A stretch of DNA of 64,000 nt from Acetobacteraceae bacterium (GTDB taxonomy: Bacteria; Pseudomonadota; Alphaproteobacteria; Acetobacterales; Acetobacteraceae). The position numbers and the translations under genes were made by a program. The stretch covers positions 248,001-312,000 of the forward strand of contig JAIXWG010000064.1 in NCBI GenBank assembly GCA_027482245.1, read 5' to 3'. The notes beneath the pieces were generated by a model. The model saw only the letters and a program-made list of their open reading frames with translations. It had not been told where the DNA came from and searched no databases. Below, piece by piece: positions 24,930-33,677 of the stretch (positions are counted from its first letter, which is position 1; every line of letters starts with the position of its first letter).

Positions 24930-25961
24930 CTACCGGCTGATCTCCCGGTTGAAGCGATCCGTCCAGGCCGGGCGGTTGGCGTTGATCACGTCGCGGTCGA
25001 GATGCGCCAGCTTGTCCGTCGGCGCCATGAAGGGCGCGACGTCGGGCGGCAGTTGCGTCGCGGTATTGACCGGCGCCCAGCCCACATCCTTGGCGATGGC
25101 AGCCTGCACCTCCGGCTCCAGATGCCCGTTCAGGATGGCGGCGGCGATGTCCGCGTTGCGGCTGCGACGTGCGACGCAGCCCACCAGCAGGACATAGGGC
25201 GCGCCTTCCTCCGGCACCGAATACGCCACCGGGATGCCCATGTTGGTGCTGCGCATGGCCGACGCCCCGTCATAGGGCATGATCCAGATGTCGCCGGAGG
25301 CGAAGAGCGTCTGCACCTCCGCCGCCGAGCGGAAGATGTTGGCGCGCGGCGCGATGCGCTTCAGCGCGTCGAAGCCCGGATTGATGTTGCGCTCGTCCCC
25401 GCCATGCGCCTTCGCCAGCATCACGAGGAAATCGGTGCCGTAGCCGTTGGTGATGTGCGGGAAGGCGATATGGCCGGCGAATTCGGGGCGGAAGAAGTCG
25501 CGATAGCTGCGCGGCGGGTTCGGCACCTTGTCGGGACGGTAGAGGATGCCCTCCGTCACCAGGCCCCAGGCGATCCAGTGGCCCTCGGGATCCTTGAGAT
25601 TAGCGGGGACGTTGGCGAAGTGGGGCTGCGCCGGCAGGGGCTGCGTCAGCCCATCGGCCTTGGCCTGCACATGCTGGCCGCCGCTGAACATGAAGAGGTC
25701 GATCTGCGGCGCCTGCGCCTCCGCCCGCATGCGGGCGAAGGCATTGGCGGAGAGGAGTGGCGTCTGCGTGCCGCGCGCGCCGGTCTCCCGCTGCACGCGG
25801 TCGAAGACCATGCGCTGGAGCATGTCCTGGCTCGGCCCGCCGAAGGCCGTCGCCACGACTTCCCGCCCCGCGAAGCGCTGCTGGGCGGAAGCGCGCGCCA
25901 GCGGCAGCGCCGCGAGACCAAGACCAGCACCGAGTACCGAACGTCGCCGCATGGACCGCAT
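24930..25961 (-). CDS. ABC importer periplasmic binding protein, PotD/PhnS-like
   Basis: A 343-residue extracellular solute-binding protein. An arginine-rich leader RRRSVLGAGLGLAALPLARASAQ suggests Tat or Sec export. The mature protein has the spermidine/iron-binding fold, with TAFGGPSQDML near the start, WGLVTEGILYRPDKVPNPP, and IMPYDGASAMRSTNMGIPVAYSVPEEG. The ligand cannot be read from sequence. The PhnW-like aminotransferase just upstream suggests 2-aminoethylphosphonate; the aspartoacylase-like gene downstream would instead suggest an acylated amino compound. Confidence 0.88.
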   Translation of the reverse strand: MRSMRRRSVLGAGLGLAALPLARASAQQRFAGREVVATAFGGPSQDMLQRMVFDRVQRETGARGTQTPLLSANAFARMRAEAQAPQIDLFMFSGGQHVQAKADGLTQPLPAQPHFANVPANLKDPEGHWIAWGLVTEGILYRPDKVPNPPRSYRDFFRPEFAGHIAFPHITNGYGTDFLVMLAKAHGGDERNINPGFDALKRIAPRANIFRSAAEVQTLFASGDIWIMPYDGASAMRSTNMGIPVAYSVPEEGAPYVLLVGCVARRSRNADIAAAILNGHLEPEVQAAIAKDVGWAPVNTATQLPPDVAPFMAPTDKLAHLDRDVINANRPAWTDRFNREISR

Positions 25962-26040
25962 CCCTCGATCGTCTAGCGGGGACTATGAGGCAGTGAAACG
26001 CGGGGCGGCAACCCTCAGCCCGCGGCGCAGGCGCCGACAG

Positions 26041-27156
26041 TCAGGCGGCAGCGCGCTGGCCCACCCCCATCTCTTCCAGCACCTGCGCCACCTTCGCCAG
26101 CGCAAAGCGGATATCCGTTTCCGAGATCGCGCCGATGCAGCCGAAGCGCATCGTCGGTACCTTGGTCGTGTAGAAGTCGGACAGGATGACGCCCTTGTTC
26201 TTCATTGAGGTGCGGAACCGGGAGAAATTCCAGTTCGGATCGACGGGCTGGAAGACGTTGACGATGATCGGCCCCTGGTGTTCCGGCGCGACATAGGGCG
26301 TGAAGCCCAGCGCCTGCAGGCCTTCGCGCATCACGTCGCGATTGCGGCTGTAGCGCGCGAAGCGCCCGGCCTGGCCGCCCTCGGCCTCATAGATGTCCAT
26401 CGCCTTGCCGAAGGCGCGCAGCGCCTGCACGGCGGGGGTGAAGCGGAAGCTGCCCCAGCCGTTGCGCAGCGCATGGTCGTGCACATCGACCAGGTCCATC
26501 ACCCAGGACCCGGCATTCCCGCGGCACTCCTCCAGCCGCGCCACCGGCGCCACCGCGAAGCCGAAGCCCGGCATGCCCTCCAGGCACTTGTTGGAGGTGA
26601 AGACGACGACATCGCATTCCGGATGGTCCGCGATGCGGAAGGGCAGCGCGCCGAAGCCGGAGACCGCGTCGCAGATCATCCGCCGGCCGGCCGCCGCGAT
26701 GACGGGGCCCAGCACATTCGGGTCGTTCACGATGCCCGTACCCGTCTCGCTCACCACCAGGGCGACATGGCTGCATTCCGGATGCTCGGCCAGCGCCTCG
26801 GCCAGGCGCTCGGGCTCCATCGGGCGGTTGTCGGGGCCATGGAGGGAGACGACGTTGCGCCCGGCTTCCTTCGCCAGCCGCACCAGGCGGTCGGCATAGC
26901 CGCCATTCTGCACCACCAGCACGGTGCCGCCCGGCGGCACGAAGGTGCGCAGCGCGGATTCGATGATCATGTGCCCGCAGCCCGGCAGGGGCAGGGAGAC
27001 ATGCTCCCCCCAATTGCCCCCGGCGATGGCCACGATGCGCGGCCGCATCGCGGTGTATTCGTCGCGGAAATCCTCGTCCCAGGGGGCGATGTCCTCGGCC
27101 ATGCAGGCGCGGACCTCGGGGCGGGTCTGGACGGGGCCGGGGATGAGCAGAAGCAT
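26041..27156 (-). CDS. phnW: PhnW-like class V aminotransferase
   Basis: A 371-residue PLP enzyme of the class V group. The opening LLLIPGPVQTRPEVR with WDEDFR is close to 2-aminoethylphosphonate:pyruvate aminotransferase. The PLP lysine lies in FTSNKCLEGMPGFGFAV, also a PhnW-type block, and the PLP-binding Asp in MICDAVSGFGALPF. PhnW would convert 2-aminoethylphosphonate to phosphonoacetaldehyde. No phnX or phnA/phnY gene is present, so the alternative of an alanine-glyoxylate-type enzyme must stay open. It is the first gene of the leftward unit that continues with the ABC importer. Confidence 0.7.
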   Translation of the reverse strand: MLLLIPGPVQTRPEVRACMAEDIAPWDEDFRDEYTAMRPRIVAIAGGNWGEHVSLPLPGCGHMIIESALRTFVPPGGTVLVVQNGGYADRLVRLAKEAGRNVVSLHGPDNRPMEPERLAEALAEHPECSHVALVVSETGTGIVNDPNVLGPVIAAAGRRMICDAVSGFGALPFRIADHPECDVVVFTSNKCLEGMPGFGFAVAPVARLEECRGNAGSWVMDLVDVHDHALRNGWGSFRFTPAVQALRAFGKAMDIYEAEGGQAGRFARYSRNRDVMREGLQALGFTPYVAPEHQGPIIVNVFQPVDPNWNFSRFRTSMKNKGVILSDFYTTKVPTMRFGCIGAISETDIRFALAKVAQVLEEMGVGQRAAA

Positions 27157-27211
27157 GGAAGGAATGTCCGTGCGGCGAGAGGGAGTGGGCGGGGCTTAGG
27201 CCCGGCGGGGG

Positions 27212-27835
27212 TCAGACCACAAGGCCGCCGCCGCCGAGTTCCCGCCGCAGCTTGCGCAGGATGGCGTCGGCGAAGTCGATGGTGTCGGCGCATTCCATGG
27301 CGAAGGCGCCCGGGCCGCCGATGACCTCGGCCTCGTAGTGGTCCAGCAGGTCCGGCTCCTCGTTCAGGATGGCCAGGGCGTTGATGGTGATTCCGGCCGC
27401 GACGCCGAGGTCCCTGACCGGCCCCGGGTCCCGCCCCGCATTGTGGCGGCCGTCGCCCGAGACATCCATGACGTGGCGCGTCGCCTCCGCGGGACAGCGC
27501 GCCAGGGTGGCAAGGCCGGCCGCCATCCCCTCCCCCAGCGCGGTCGCGCCGGGGCGCGGCAGGCGGGGGATGTTCTCGATCGCCTGTGCCAGGGCTTCCG
27601 CCCCCGCGGGATCGGCGATCCGGGTCCAGCCGAGGGCCAGGTCCTGCTGCCCGGGGCCGGACCACAGCAGCAGCGCGACCGCTGCCGCGCGCCTCGGTCC
27701 GCCGGTCGCGGCCGCCACCACGGAGGCATCCCGGAAGGCCGCCGCGGTGCCGCCCGCCATCAGTCCGAACTCCTCGAAGCTGACACTCGCGGAGACGTCC
27801 ATCGCCAGGCAGAGGGCGATATCCACGCTATTCAT
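27212..27835 (-). CDS. DUF1194 protein with von Willebrand A-like fold
   Basis: A 207-residue protein of the DUF1194 family. The MIDAS metal motif DxSxS is visible at the start (LAMDVSASVSFEEF), and further blocks are GATALGEGMAAGL and VMDVSGDGRHNAG. No signal peptide is seen from the ATG at 27835, although many relatives are exported. The function is unknown; the fold suggests metal-dependent protein binding. It is divergent from the following Bug protein, with 89 bases between them. Confidence 0.8.
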   Translation of the reverse strand: MNSVDIALCLAMDVSASVSFEEFGLMAGGTAAAFRDASVVAAATGGPRRAAAVALLLWSGPGQQDLALGWTRIADPAGAEALAQAIENIPRLPRPGATALGEGMAAGLATLARCPAEATRHVMDVSGDGRHNAGRDPGPVRDLGVAAGITINALAILNEEPDLLDHYEAEVIGGPGAFAMECADTIDFADAILRKLRRELGGGGLVV

Positions 27836-27924
27836 GGGTAATATTGCCCTGATCCACGACCGGATTTGCACGCACGCGCCGCCGGTGCCAGATTGCGCCT
27901 GCACCGGGAACAGGGGACAGGGCA

Positions 27925-28893
27925 ATGATCGGCAGGCGTGGCATCCTGATGGCAACCAGCGGCCTCTTGGCCGCCCCCTCGGTATACGCCCAGGGCGCCT
28001 GGCCGAACCGCAACATCCGCATGATTGTCCCCTATCCCCCCGGCGGCGCGACGGACGCCATGTCCCGCCTCGCCGCGCAGAAGATCGGGGAGAAGCTGGG
28101 CGTTTCCGTGGTGGTGGAAAACCGTTCCGGCGCCAACGGCCAAGTAGGCAGCCAGGCGATGCTGCAGGCGCCGGCGGATGGCTACACCATCCTGGGCTCG
28201 GCCTCGATCCACGTCATGGCGCGCCACGTCATGCGCAACGTGCCCTATGACCCCGTGGCGGAATTCGTCCCCGTGGCGCGCACCGCCCGCGGGCCGCTGG
28301 TGCTGGTGATGTCGCCGTCCCGCCCGCAGCGGACGATCCCGGAGGTGGTGGAAGCCGCCAAGCGCAACCCGGCGCAATGGTCCTTCGCCACCTCCTCCCT
28401 CGGCTCCGCGGGCCATCTCGGCACCATTGAGTTCAACCGCGTCACCGGCGCCAACATCGAGATCGTCGGCTATCGCGGCACCGCGCCGGCGCTGACGGAC
28501 GTGGCGGCGGGCAATGCCCACCTGATGTTCGACCCGGTGCTGGCCACCCTGCCGATGATCCGCGGCAACCAGCTCCGCGGCCTCGGCATCGCGACGGCCG
28601 GGCGCACGCCGCTGGCGCCGGAACTGCCCACCATGTCGGAAGCCGGCCTGCCGGGCTTCGAGTTCTATTCCTGGTACGGCGTCTGGGCATCCCGCGCCGT
28701 GCCGGCGGAGCTGGTGGCGCGCATGAACGCCGCGCTGGTGGAGGGGATGCGGGAGCCGGCGGTGGTGGAACGCCTCACCGGCCTCGGCTTCGAACCGCTG
28801 GCGGAGACGGTGGCGGAGGCCGAGCGCTTCATCGTGGCCGACGTCGCCCGCAACGCGGAGCTGCTCCGGATCGCGAACTTCCAGCCGGAGTAA
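27925..28893 (+). CDS. Bug-family tripartite tricarboxylate transporter binding protein
   Basis: A 322-residue periplasmic binding protein. Its leader runs to SVYAQG, and the mature start WPNRNIRMIVPYPPGGATDAMSRL is typical of Bug proteins, with VENRSGANGQVGSQAML after it. GTAPALTDVAAGNAHLMFD is the usual ligand-loop region. It is an orphan, with no TctAB genes here. The crotonase-fold gene follows after 78 bases on the same strand and may share its transcript. Confidence 0.92.
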   Translation: MIGRRGILMATSGLLAAPSVYAQGAWPNRNIRMIVPYPPGGATDAMSRLAAQKIGEKLGVSVVVENRSGANGQVGSQAMLQAPADGYTILGSASIHVMARHVMRNVPYDPVAEFVPVARTARGPLVLVMSPSRPQRTIPEVVEAAKRNPAQWSFATSSLGSAGHLGTIEFNRVTGANIEIVGYRGTAPALTDVAAGNAHLMFDPVLATLPMIRGNQLRGLGIATAGRTPLAPELPTMSEAGLPGFEFYSWYGVWASRAVPAELVARMNAALVEGMREPAVVERLTGLGFEPLAETVAEAERFIVADVARNAELLRIANFQPE

Positions 28894-28971
28894 CATTTCC
28901 GTTGCCACCCTGACGACAAACTGTCCTACCGGGATCATGTCCGGGACAGGATGTCAGGGAGTTCGGATCGG

Positions 28972-29787
28972 ATGGACGGCGCTCGGGTGACCCTCGATTT
29001 TGCGGGGTCCAGGATCCTCGCGGAAAGCGAGGACGGGGTTGGGCGCGTGGTGTTCAACCAGCCCGAGAAGCGCAACGCCATGTCGGTGGCGATGTGGGAC
29101 GGGCTGGGCCAGGCGCTGGACCATTTCGCGGCGGACCCGGCGGTGCGGGTCGTCGTGCTGGAAGGCGCCGGCGACAAGGCCTTCGTCTCCGGCGCCGACA
29201 TCAGCCAGTTCGAGGCGCAGCGCGGGGATGCGGAAGCGCAGCGCGCCTATGAACATCAGACGGCGGCGGGGCGGGCGACGCTGGCCGCCTTCCCGAAGCC
29301 GGTCATCGCCAAGATCCGCGGCTTCTGCCTGGGCGGCGGCCTCGGCATCGCCATGAACGCCGACCTGCGCATCGCGGCGGAGGATGCGAGCTTCGGCATC
29401 CCGGCCGCGAAGCTCGGCCTGGCCTATGGCTTCGGCACCGTGCAGACCCTGACCAGCCTGGTCGGCCCCGCCCATGCGCGCATGCTGCTCTACACCGGGG
29501 ACCGCATCGATGCGTGGGAGGCCGAGCGGATCGGCCTGGTGAACGACGTGGTGCCGGTGGAACTGCTGGACCGGACGGTGGCGAAGCTGGCCGCGACCAT
29601 CGCCGCCAACGCGCCCCTGACCATCCACGCCGCCAAGCTGTCCATCGCCGCCGCGGTGCAGGATCCGGCGGCGCGGGACATGGCGGGCGTGCAGGCCGCC
29701 TTCGCCGCCTGCTTCGACAGTGCGGATTACCGGGAGGGGCGGCGCGCCTTCCTGGAAAAGCGCCGCCCCCGCTTCACGGGCAGCTGA
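28972..29787 (+). CDS. Enoyl-CoA hydratase/isomerase (crotonase) family protein
   Basis: A 271-residue crotonase-fold protein. The two oxyanion-hole segments are present, SGADISQF and GFCLGGGLGIAM, as is the CoA-binding opening VVFNQPEKRNAMS. The two catalytic glutamates of true hydratases are absent: the FGQPE position reads FGIPAAKLG, and the second Glu position reads Met in HARMLLYTGD. It may therefore be an isomerase, racemase, hydrolase or decarboxylase of the superfamily. ATG 28972 has AGGGAG ten bases upstream and is preferred to ATG 28951. Confidence 0.85.
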   Translation: MDGARVTLDFAGSRILAESEDGVGRVVFNQPEKRNAMSVAMWDGLGQALDHFAADPAVRVVVLEGAGDKAFVSGADISQFEAQRGDAEAQRAYEHQTAAGRATLAAFPKPVIAKIRGFCLGGGLGIAMNADLRIAAEDASFGIPAAKLGLAYGFGTVQTLTSLVGPAHARMLLYTGDRIDAWEAERIGLVNDVVPVELLDRTVAKLAATIAANAPLTIHAAKLSIAAAVQDPAARDMAGVQAAFAACFDSADYREGRRAFLEKRRPRFTGS

Positions 29788-29985
29788 GGGCGGCCACCGG
29801 GTTCGCAGGGCCGGGTCTTCCCGGTCCTGTCGGCGTCCCGCGCGACATGCTATCCAGGACCCACAGGGAAGGCCGCAAGAGCCTCTGGCTGGGTCCGGGA
29901 GAGGAGTTGTCGCGTCATCGACCACCATCAGGCCGCGCCGCCGGCGCTTGCGCACGGCGTTCCGGTCTCCGTCCTGCTCGACTCC

Positions 29986-30567
29986 ATGGCCAGGGACTGG
30001 CCGTCGGAGACGCTGACGCTCGGCGACCTGGCCGCGGCGCTGGGGCAGCGCGGCTTCGGCGTGCTGGTGGTGATCTTCGCCCTGCCGAACCTGCTGCCCT
30101 TCTACCTCCCCGGCCTCAGCACCGTGGTCGGCCTGCCGATGATGCTGGTGGCGGCGCAACTCGCCCTGGGCCGCACCCGCCCCGCGCTGCCCGGCTTCGT
30201 CGCGCGCCGCCGCCTGCGGCGGGACACGCTGCGCCTGGTGACGGCGCGGGCCATGCCCTGGCTGCTGCGGGTGGAACGCATGGTGCGGCCGCGCCCCTCC
30301 GCCCTGGCGGGCGCGCGGGGCGAAAGGCTGGTCGGCGCCTGGGTCTTCATCCTCGGCCTGGTGATCATCCTGCCCACCCCCCTCACCAACGGGCCGCCGG
30401 CGCTGGCCTGCCTCATCCTGGCCATGGGCCTGATGGAGAACGACAGCCTGACCATCGCGCTCGGCGCGCTGCTCGGCCTGCTGGCCGCGGCGCTCAGCCT
30501 CACCATCCTCGCCAGCATCGGCTGGGCCCTGTTGGCCGGCCTGAACCACCTGATCGGATCGCCATGA
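29986..30567 (+). CDS. ExoD-family membrane protein, start uncertain
   Basis: ExoD proteins are inner-membrane proteins linked to exopolysaccharide synthesis and alkali resistance. This copy has four hydrophobic segments and the block LGDLAAALGQRGFGVLVVIFALPNLLP. From the ATG at 29986 it has 193 residues, but homology to the next paralogue begins earlier, at VSVLLDSM, in the same open frame. That frame is open back to the preceding gene's stop and holds no ATG, GTG or TTG. A strong ribosome-binding sequence, GGAGAGGAG (29898-29906), lies seven bases before an in-frame GTC (29914) and ten before ATC. Confidence 0.8.
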   Translation: MARDWPSETLTLGDLAAALGQRGFGVLVVIFALPNLLPFYLPGLSTVVGLPMMLVAAQLALGRTRPALPGFVARRRLRRDTLRLVTARAMPWLLRVERMVRPRPSALAGARGERLVGAWVFILGLVIILPTPLTNGPPALACLILAMGLMENDSLTIALGALLGLLAAALSLTILASIGWALLAGLNHLIGSP

Positions 30568-30625
30568 CCCCAATCGCGACCGGCGGGCCCTTCGGCGCCG
30601 CCGTCACCTGCCGGAAGATCGCCCC

Positions 30626-31243
30626 ATGACGGACGCCGCGCACGCCCCCGAATCGGCGCCGATCTCCCGCATCGTGGCGGAGGTCGCGGCGGCCTTTCCC
30701 GGGGAGAGGATCAGCCTGGGGGAGATGGCGACGGCCTTCGGCGATCGGGCCTTCGGCATGCTGCTGCTGCTGCTGCTGCTGCCCGGCCTGCTGCCGGGCA
30801 TGGCCAGCGTCTTCGGCACGCCGCTGCTGATCCTGGGCGTGCAGATGGGGCTCGGGCTGCGGGTGCCGAAGCTGCCGGCCATCCTGGCGCGCCAGACCAT
30901 CAAGCGGGCGGACCTGCTGCGGCTCGCCTCCGCCTCCTCCAAGGGCCTCGGGCGGATCGAGCGCTATGTGCGGCCGCGCCCCGGCTTCTTCACCAGCGCG
31001 GTGGGGGAACGGATCATCGGCTGGCTGACCGCCTATGTCGCCATCATGCTGATCCTGCCGGGGCCGGGCACGAATGGCCCGCCGGCCTTCGGCAACATCG
31101 TCATGGCACTCGGCCTGATCGAGCATGACAGCAAGGTCACGGGCTGGGGCGTGGCGCTGACCATCGCGGGCTGCGCCTTCGCCACCGCCGTGCTGGGCGC
31201 GATGATCTGGTTCGCGATCAAGGCGGCGGGCTGGATCTTCTGA
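30626..31243 (+). CDS. ExoD-family membrane protein
   Basis: A 205-residue second ExoD paralogue, 58 bases after the first. It contains GERISLGEMATAFGDRAFGMLLLLLLLPGLLPG, VRPRPGFF and ILPGPGTNGPPAFGNIVMALGLIEHDS, matching block for block with the upstream copy. Four membrane segments are predicted. The tandem arrangement suggests local duplication, and the products may form a complex. The exact biochemical role of ExoD is not settled. Confidence 0.9.
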   Translation: MTDAAHAPESAPISRIVAEVAAAFPGERISLGEMATAFGDRAFGMLLLLLLLPGLLPGMASVFGTPLLILGVQMGLGLRVPKLPAILARQTIKRADLLRLASASSKGLGRIERYVRPRPGFFTSAVGERIIGWLTAYVAIMLILPGPGTNGPPAFGNIVMALGLIEHDSKVTGWGVALTIAGCAFATAVLGAMIWFAIKAAGWIF

Positions 31244-31309
31244 ACTTCCGGCCACGTGGAGGCCCGCCGGATTGTGCCGGCTCAAGCGCCGATGCTAGCT
31301 TCCGGCCAT

Positions 31310-31518
31310 GCGCCGGTGGCCCGCAAGGGCTGAAACGGGAACGCGCGAAGGTCGGCCCCAGGCGGAAGCGGGGCGCCGGCCCAGTCCGCGGCTGCCCCCG
31401 CAACTGTAGGCGGAGCGCCCCTGCCAGACGCCATTGGGTCCACGGGGCCTGAGAAGGCGGCGGGGGCACCGGGGATGCGATTCCCCGGCACTCCGTGAGC
31501 CAGGAGACCGGCCGGCGC
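31310..31518 (+). ncRNA. Cobalamin (B12) riboswitch
   Basis: The leader before the TonB-dependent receptor gene carries the ordered landmarks of the adenosylcobalamin aptamer: AAGGGCTGAAACGGGAAC at 31325-31342, the B12 box with GCTGCCCCCGCAACTGTAGGCGG around 31391-31412, and the closing GTGAGCCAGGAGACCGGCC around 31495-31513. P1 can pair GCCGG near 31311 with CCGGC near 31512. It should repress the downstream receptor when cobalamin is plentiful. Boundaries are approximate; 31244-31309 and 31519-31687 hold no other recognised element. Confidence 0.9.
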
Positions 31519-31687
31519 AGAGACGTCACGCGCGTGCCGGGCGGGGTGCACCGGCGCAACGGAACGACAGGCAACGGGCCCTACTCGGCCCGCTTCCGCT
31601 CGTCTCCGCCTGCGGCGACGACGCCAACCGCCACCTGATGCCCCAGGGCATGAGGGGGCATGTCGTCCAGTCGCTCGGAGGGACCCG

Positions 31688-33655
31688 ATGCGAAACCATA
31701 TCCACCACCTGGCCGCACCGCTGGTGCTCGGCCTGACACTGCCTGCGCTCGCGCAGACACCCCCCGCCGCCCCGGCCGCGACCGTGCTGCCGGAGACGAT
31801 CGTCACCGCCACCCGCATCCCGACACCCGCCGAGCGGGTGCCCGCCGCCGTCACCGTCATCACGCGGGCGGATATCGAGGAGCGTGGCTACCAGACGCTG
31901 GCCGAAGCGCTGGCCACCGTGCCGGGGCTCCGCCTGGTGCAGGCTGGCGGCATCGGCCAGCAGGCCAGCGCCTTCATCCGCGGCGGTGCCTCCCGCCACG
32001 TGCTGGTGCTGCTGGACGGCGTGCCGGTGAACGACGCGTCGGAACCGAACGGCGCCTTCAACTTCGGCAACGAGATGCTCGGCGACATCGAGCGGATCGA
32101 GGTCGTGCGCGGCCCCGGCTCCTCCCTCTACGGGTCCGGCGCCATCAGCGGCGTCATCAACCTCATCACCCGCCGCGCGCCGGCCAATACGCCGATCCAG
32201 GGCTTCGGGGAGATCGCGGGCGGCACCCGCGGCACGGCGCGCGGCACGCTCGGCGTCGCCGGCACCATGCCGGGCTGGGACTACATGGTGGCGGGCCAGG
32301 GCCTGACCACGCAGGGCAGCGACGCGACGCCGCGCCGCTTCACCCGCGACACGCGGGAGACGGAGGATTTCCGCGCCGCCGCCGGCACCGCCCGCTTCGG
32401 CTGGAACCCGGCCGCGGGCACGCGGGTGGAAGGCCTGCTGCGCTGGCGGGAGAACCACATCGACCTCGACAACGTGCCGAATGACGACCCGAACTACACC
32501 GGCAATGACCGCCGCTGGTACGGCCAGCTGCGCGGGGAGACGGCGCTGTTCGACGGCGCCTGGACCACCGGGCTGCGCGTGGCGCTGACCGAGGATCGCC
32601 GCCGCTACATCAACCTGCCCGATGCCCGCAGCAGCGCGACGACGGACGACCTGTTCCGCGGCGAACGCCAGGTCTTCGACTGGGGCAATCGCGTGCGGCT
32701 GGGCGATGTCGGCCCCTTCGCGCAATCGGCACTGGCCTTCGGCGTGACGCATGAGCGGGAGGAGGTGGACCAGCGATCGGGCTCGCCCACCTTCCGCACC
32801 ACCACCAACGCCACCGCGCGTTCCACCGCGCTGCATGCGGGCGTGCAGGGGCAGGTTGGCGGGCGGCTCGACCTCTCCGCCGGGCTGCGGCAGGACCTAG
32901 CCGACGACTATGACGGCTTCCTCTCCTGGCGCACCGGCGCGGTGCTGGCGGTGCCGGAGGTGAATTCGCGCCTGATCCTCTCGGCCGGCACGGCCTTCAA
33001 GGCGCCCTCCCTCTACCAGCGCTTCGGGCGCATCGGCACGACCTTCCAGGGCAACCCGAACCTGCGGCCGGAGAATTCCTTCGCCTGGGAAATCGGCACG
33101 GAGACGGACATCCCGGTCTTCGGGCGGGAGGATGGCGCGACCTTCGGCGCCACCTACTTCGACACGCAGTACCGCAACCTCATCAACTTCAACCGCGCCT
33201 TCTCCAGCCTCGAGAACATCGACCGCGCCATGGCGCGGGGCGTGGAACTGGGCCTGACGCTGCGGCCGGCGCCCTGGCTGGATGGCCGCGTGGCCTGGAC
33301 GGTGACGGAGACGCGGGATGAGGCGACGGGCGCGCCTCTGGCACGCCGGCCGAAGAACGTCGTCGCCGTCAGCGCGCGCGTGTCGCCGACGGATCGCCTG
33401 ACCATCGCGCCGGAGGTGCTGTTCACCGGCCCGTCGCCGGAAACCGCCGCCTACAGCAACACCGGCGCCTTCATCGGCGGGCAGAGCTACAACAAGGCGG
33501 GCACGGTCGCGAACCTGACCGGCAACTACCGGGTGACGGACGGCATCACCGCCTTCGTCGAGGGCCGCAACCTGACCAACAGCCGCTACGAACCGGCCAA
33601 CGGCTTCGCGACCTATGGCCGCAGCCTGTTGATCGGCACGCGCTTCGTGTTCTGA
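31688..33655 (+). CDS. btuB: BtuB-like TonB-dependent cobalamin receptor
   Basis: An outer-membrane TonB-dependent receptor of 655 residues. A signal peptide ends at ALAQ; the TonB box is ETIVTATRIPT at about residue 36. The plug domain has VPAAVTVITRADIEERGYQTLAEAL and GAISGVINLITRR, and the 22-strand barrel ends in SLLIGTRFVF with the C-terminal Phe. The B12 riboswitch directly upstream identifies the ligand as cobalamin or a cobinamide. No btuCDF or cobalamin biosynthesis genes follow; the next gene is on the other strand. Confidence 0.92.
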   Translation: MRNHIHHLAAPLVLGLTLPALAQTPPAAPAATVLPETIVTATRIPTPAERVPAAVTVITRADIEERGYQTLAEALATVPGLRLVQAGGIGQQASAFIRGGASRHVLVLLDGVPVNDASEPNGAFNFGNEMLGDIERIEVVRGPGSSLYGSGAISGVINLITRRAPANTPIQGFGEIAGGTRGTARGTLGVAGTMPGWDYMVAGQGLTTQGSDATPRRFTRDTRETEDFRAAAGTARFGWNPAAGTRVEGLLRWRENHIDLDNVPNDDPNYTGNDRRWYGQLRGETALFDGAWTTGLRVALTEDRRRYINLPDARSSATTDDLFRGERQVFDWGNRVRLGDVGPFAQSALAFGVTHEREEVDQRSGSPTFRTTTNATARSTALHAGVQGQVGGRLDLSAGLRQDLADDYDGFLSWRTGAVLAVPEVNSRLILSAGTAFKAPSLYQRFGRIGTTFQGNPNLRPENSFAWEIGTETDIPVFGREDGATFGATYFDTQYRNLINFNRAFSSLENIDRAMARGVELGLTLRPAPWLDGRVAWTVTETRDEATGAPLARRPKNVVAVSARVSPTDRLTIAPEVLFTGPSPETAAYSNTGAFIGGQSYNKAGTVANLTGNYRVTDGITAFVEGRNLTNSRYEPANGFATYGRSLLIGTRFVF

Positions 33656-33677
33656 GGAAGCGCGGGCGGGGGGCCGT

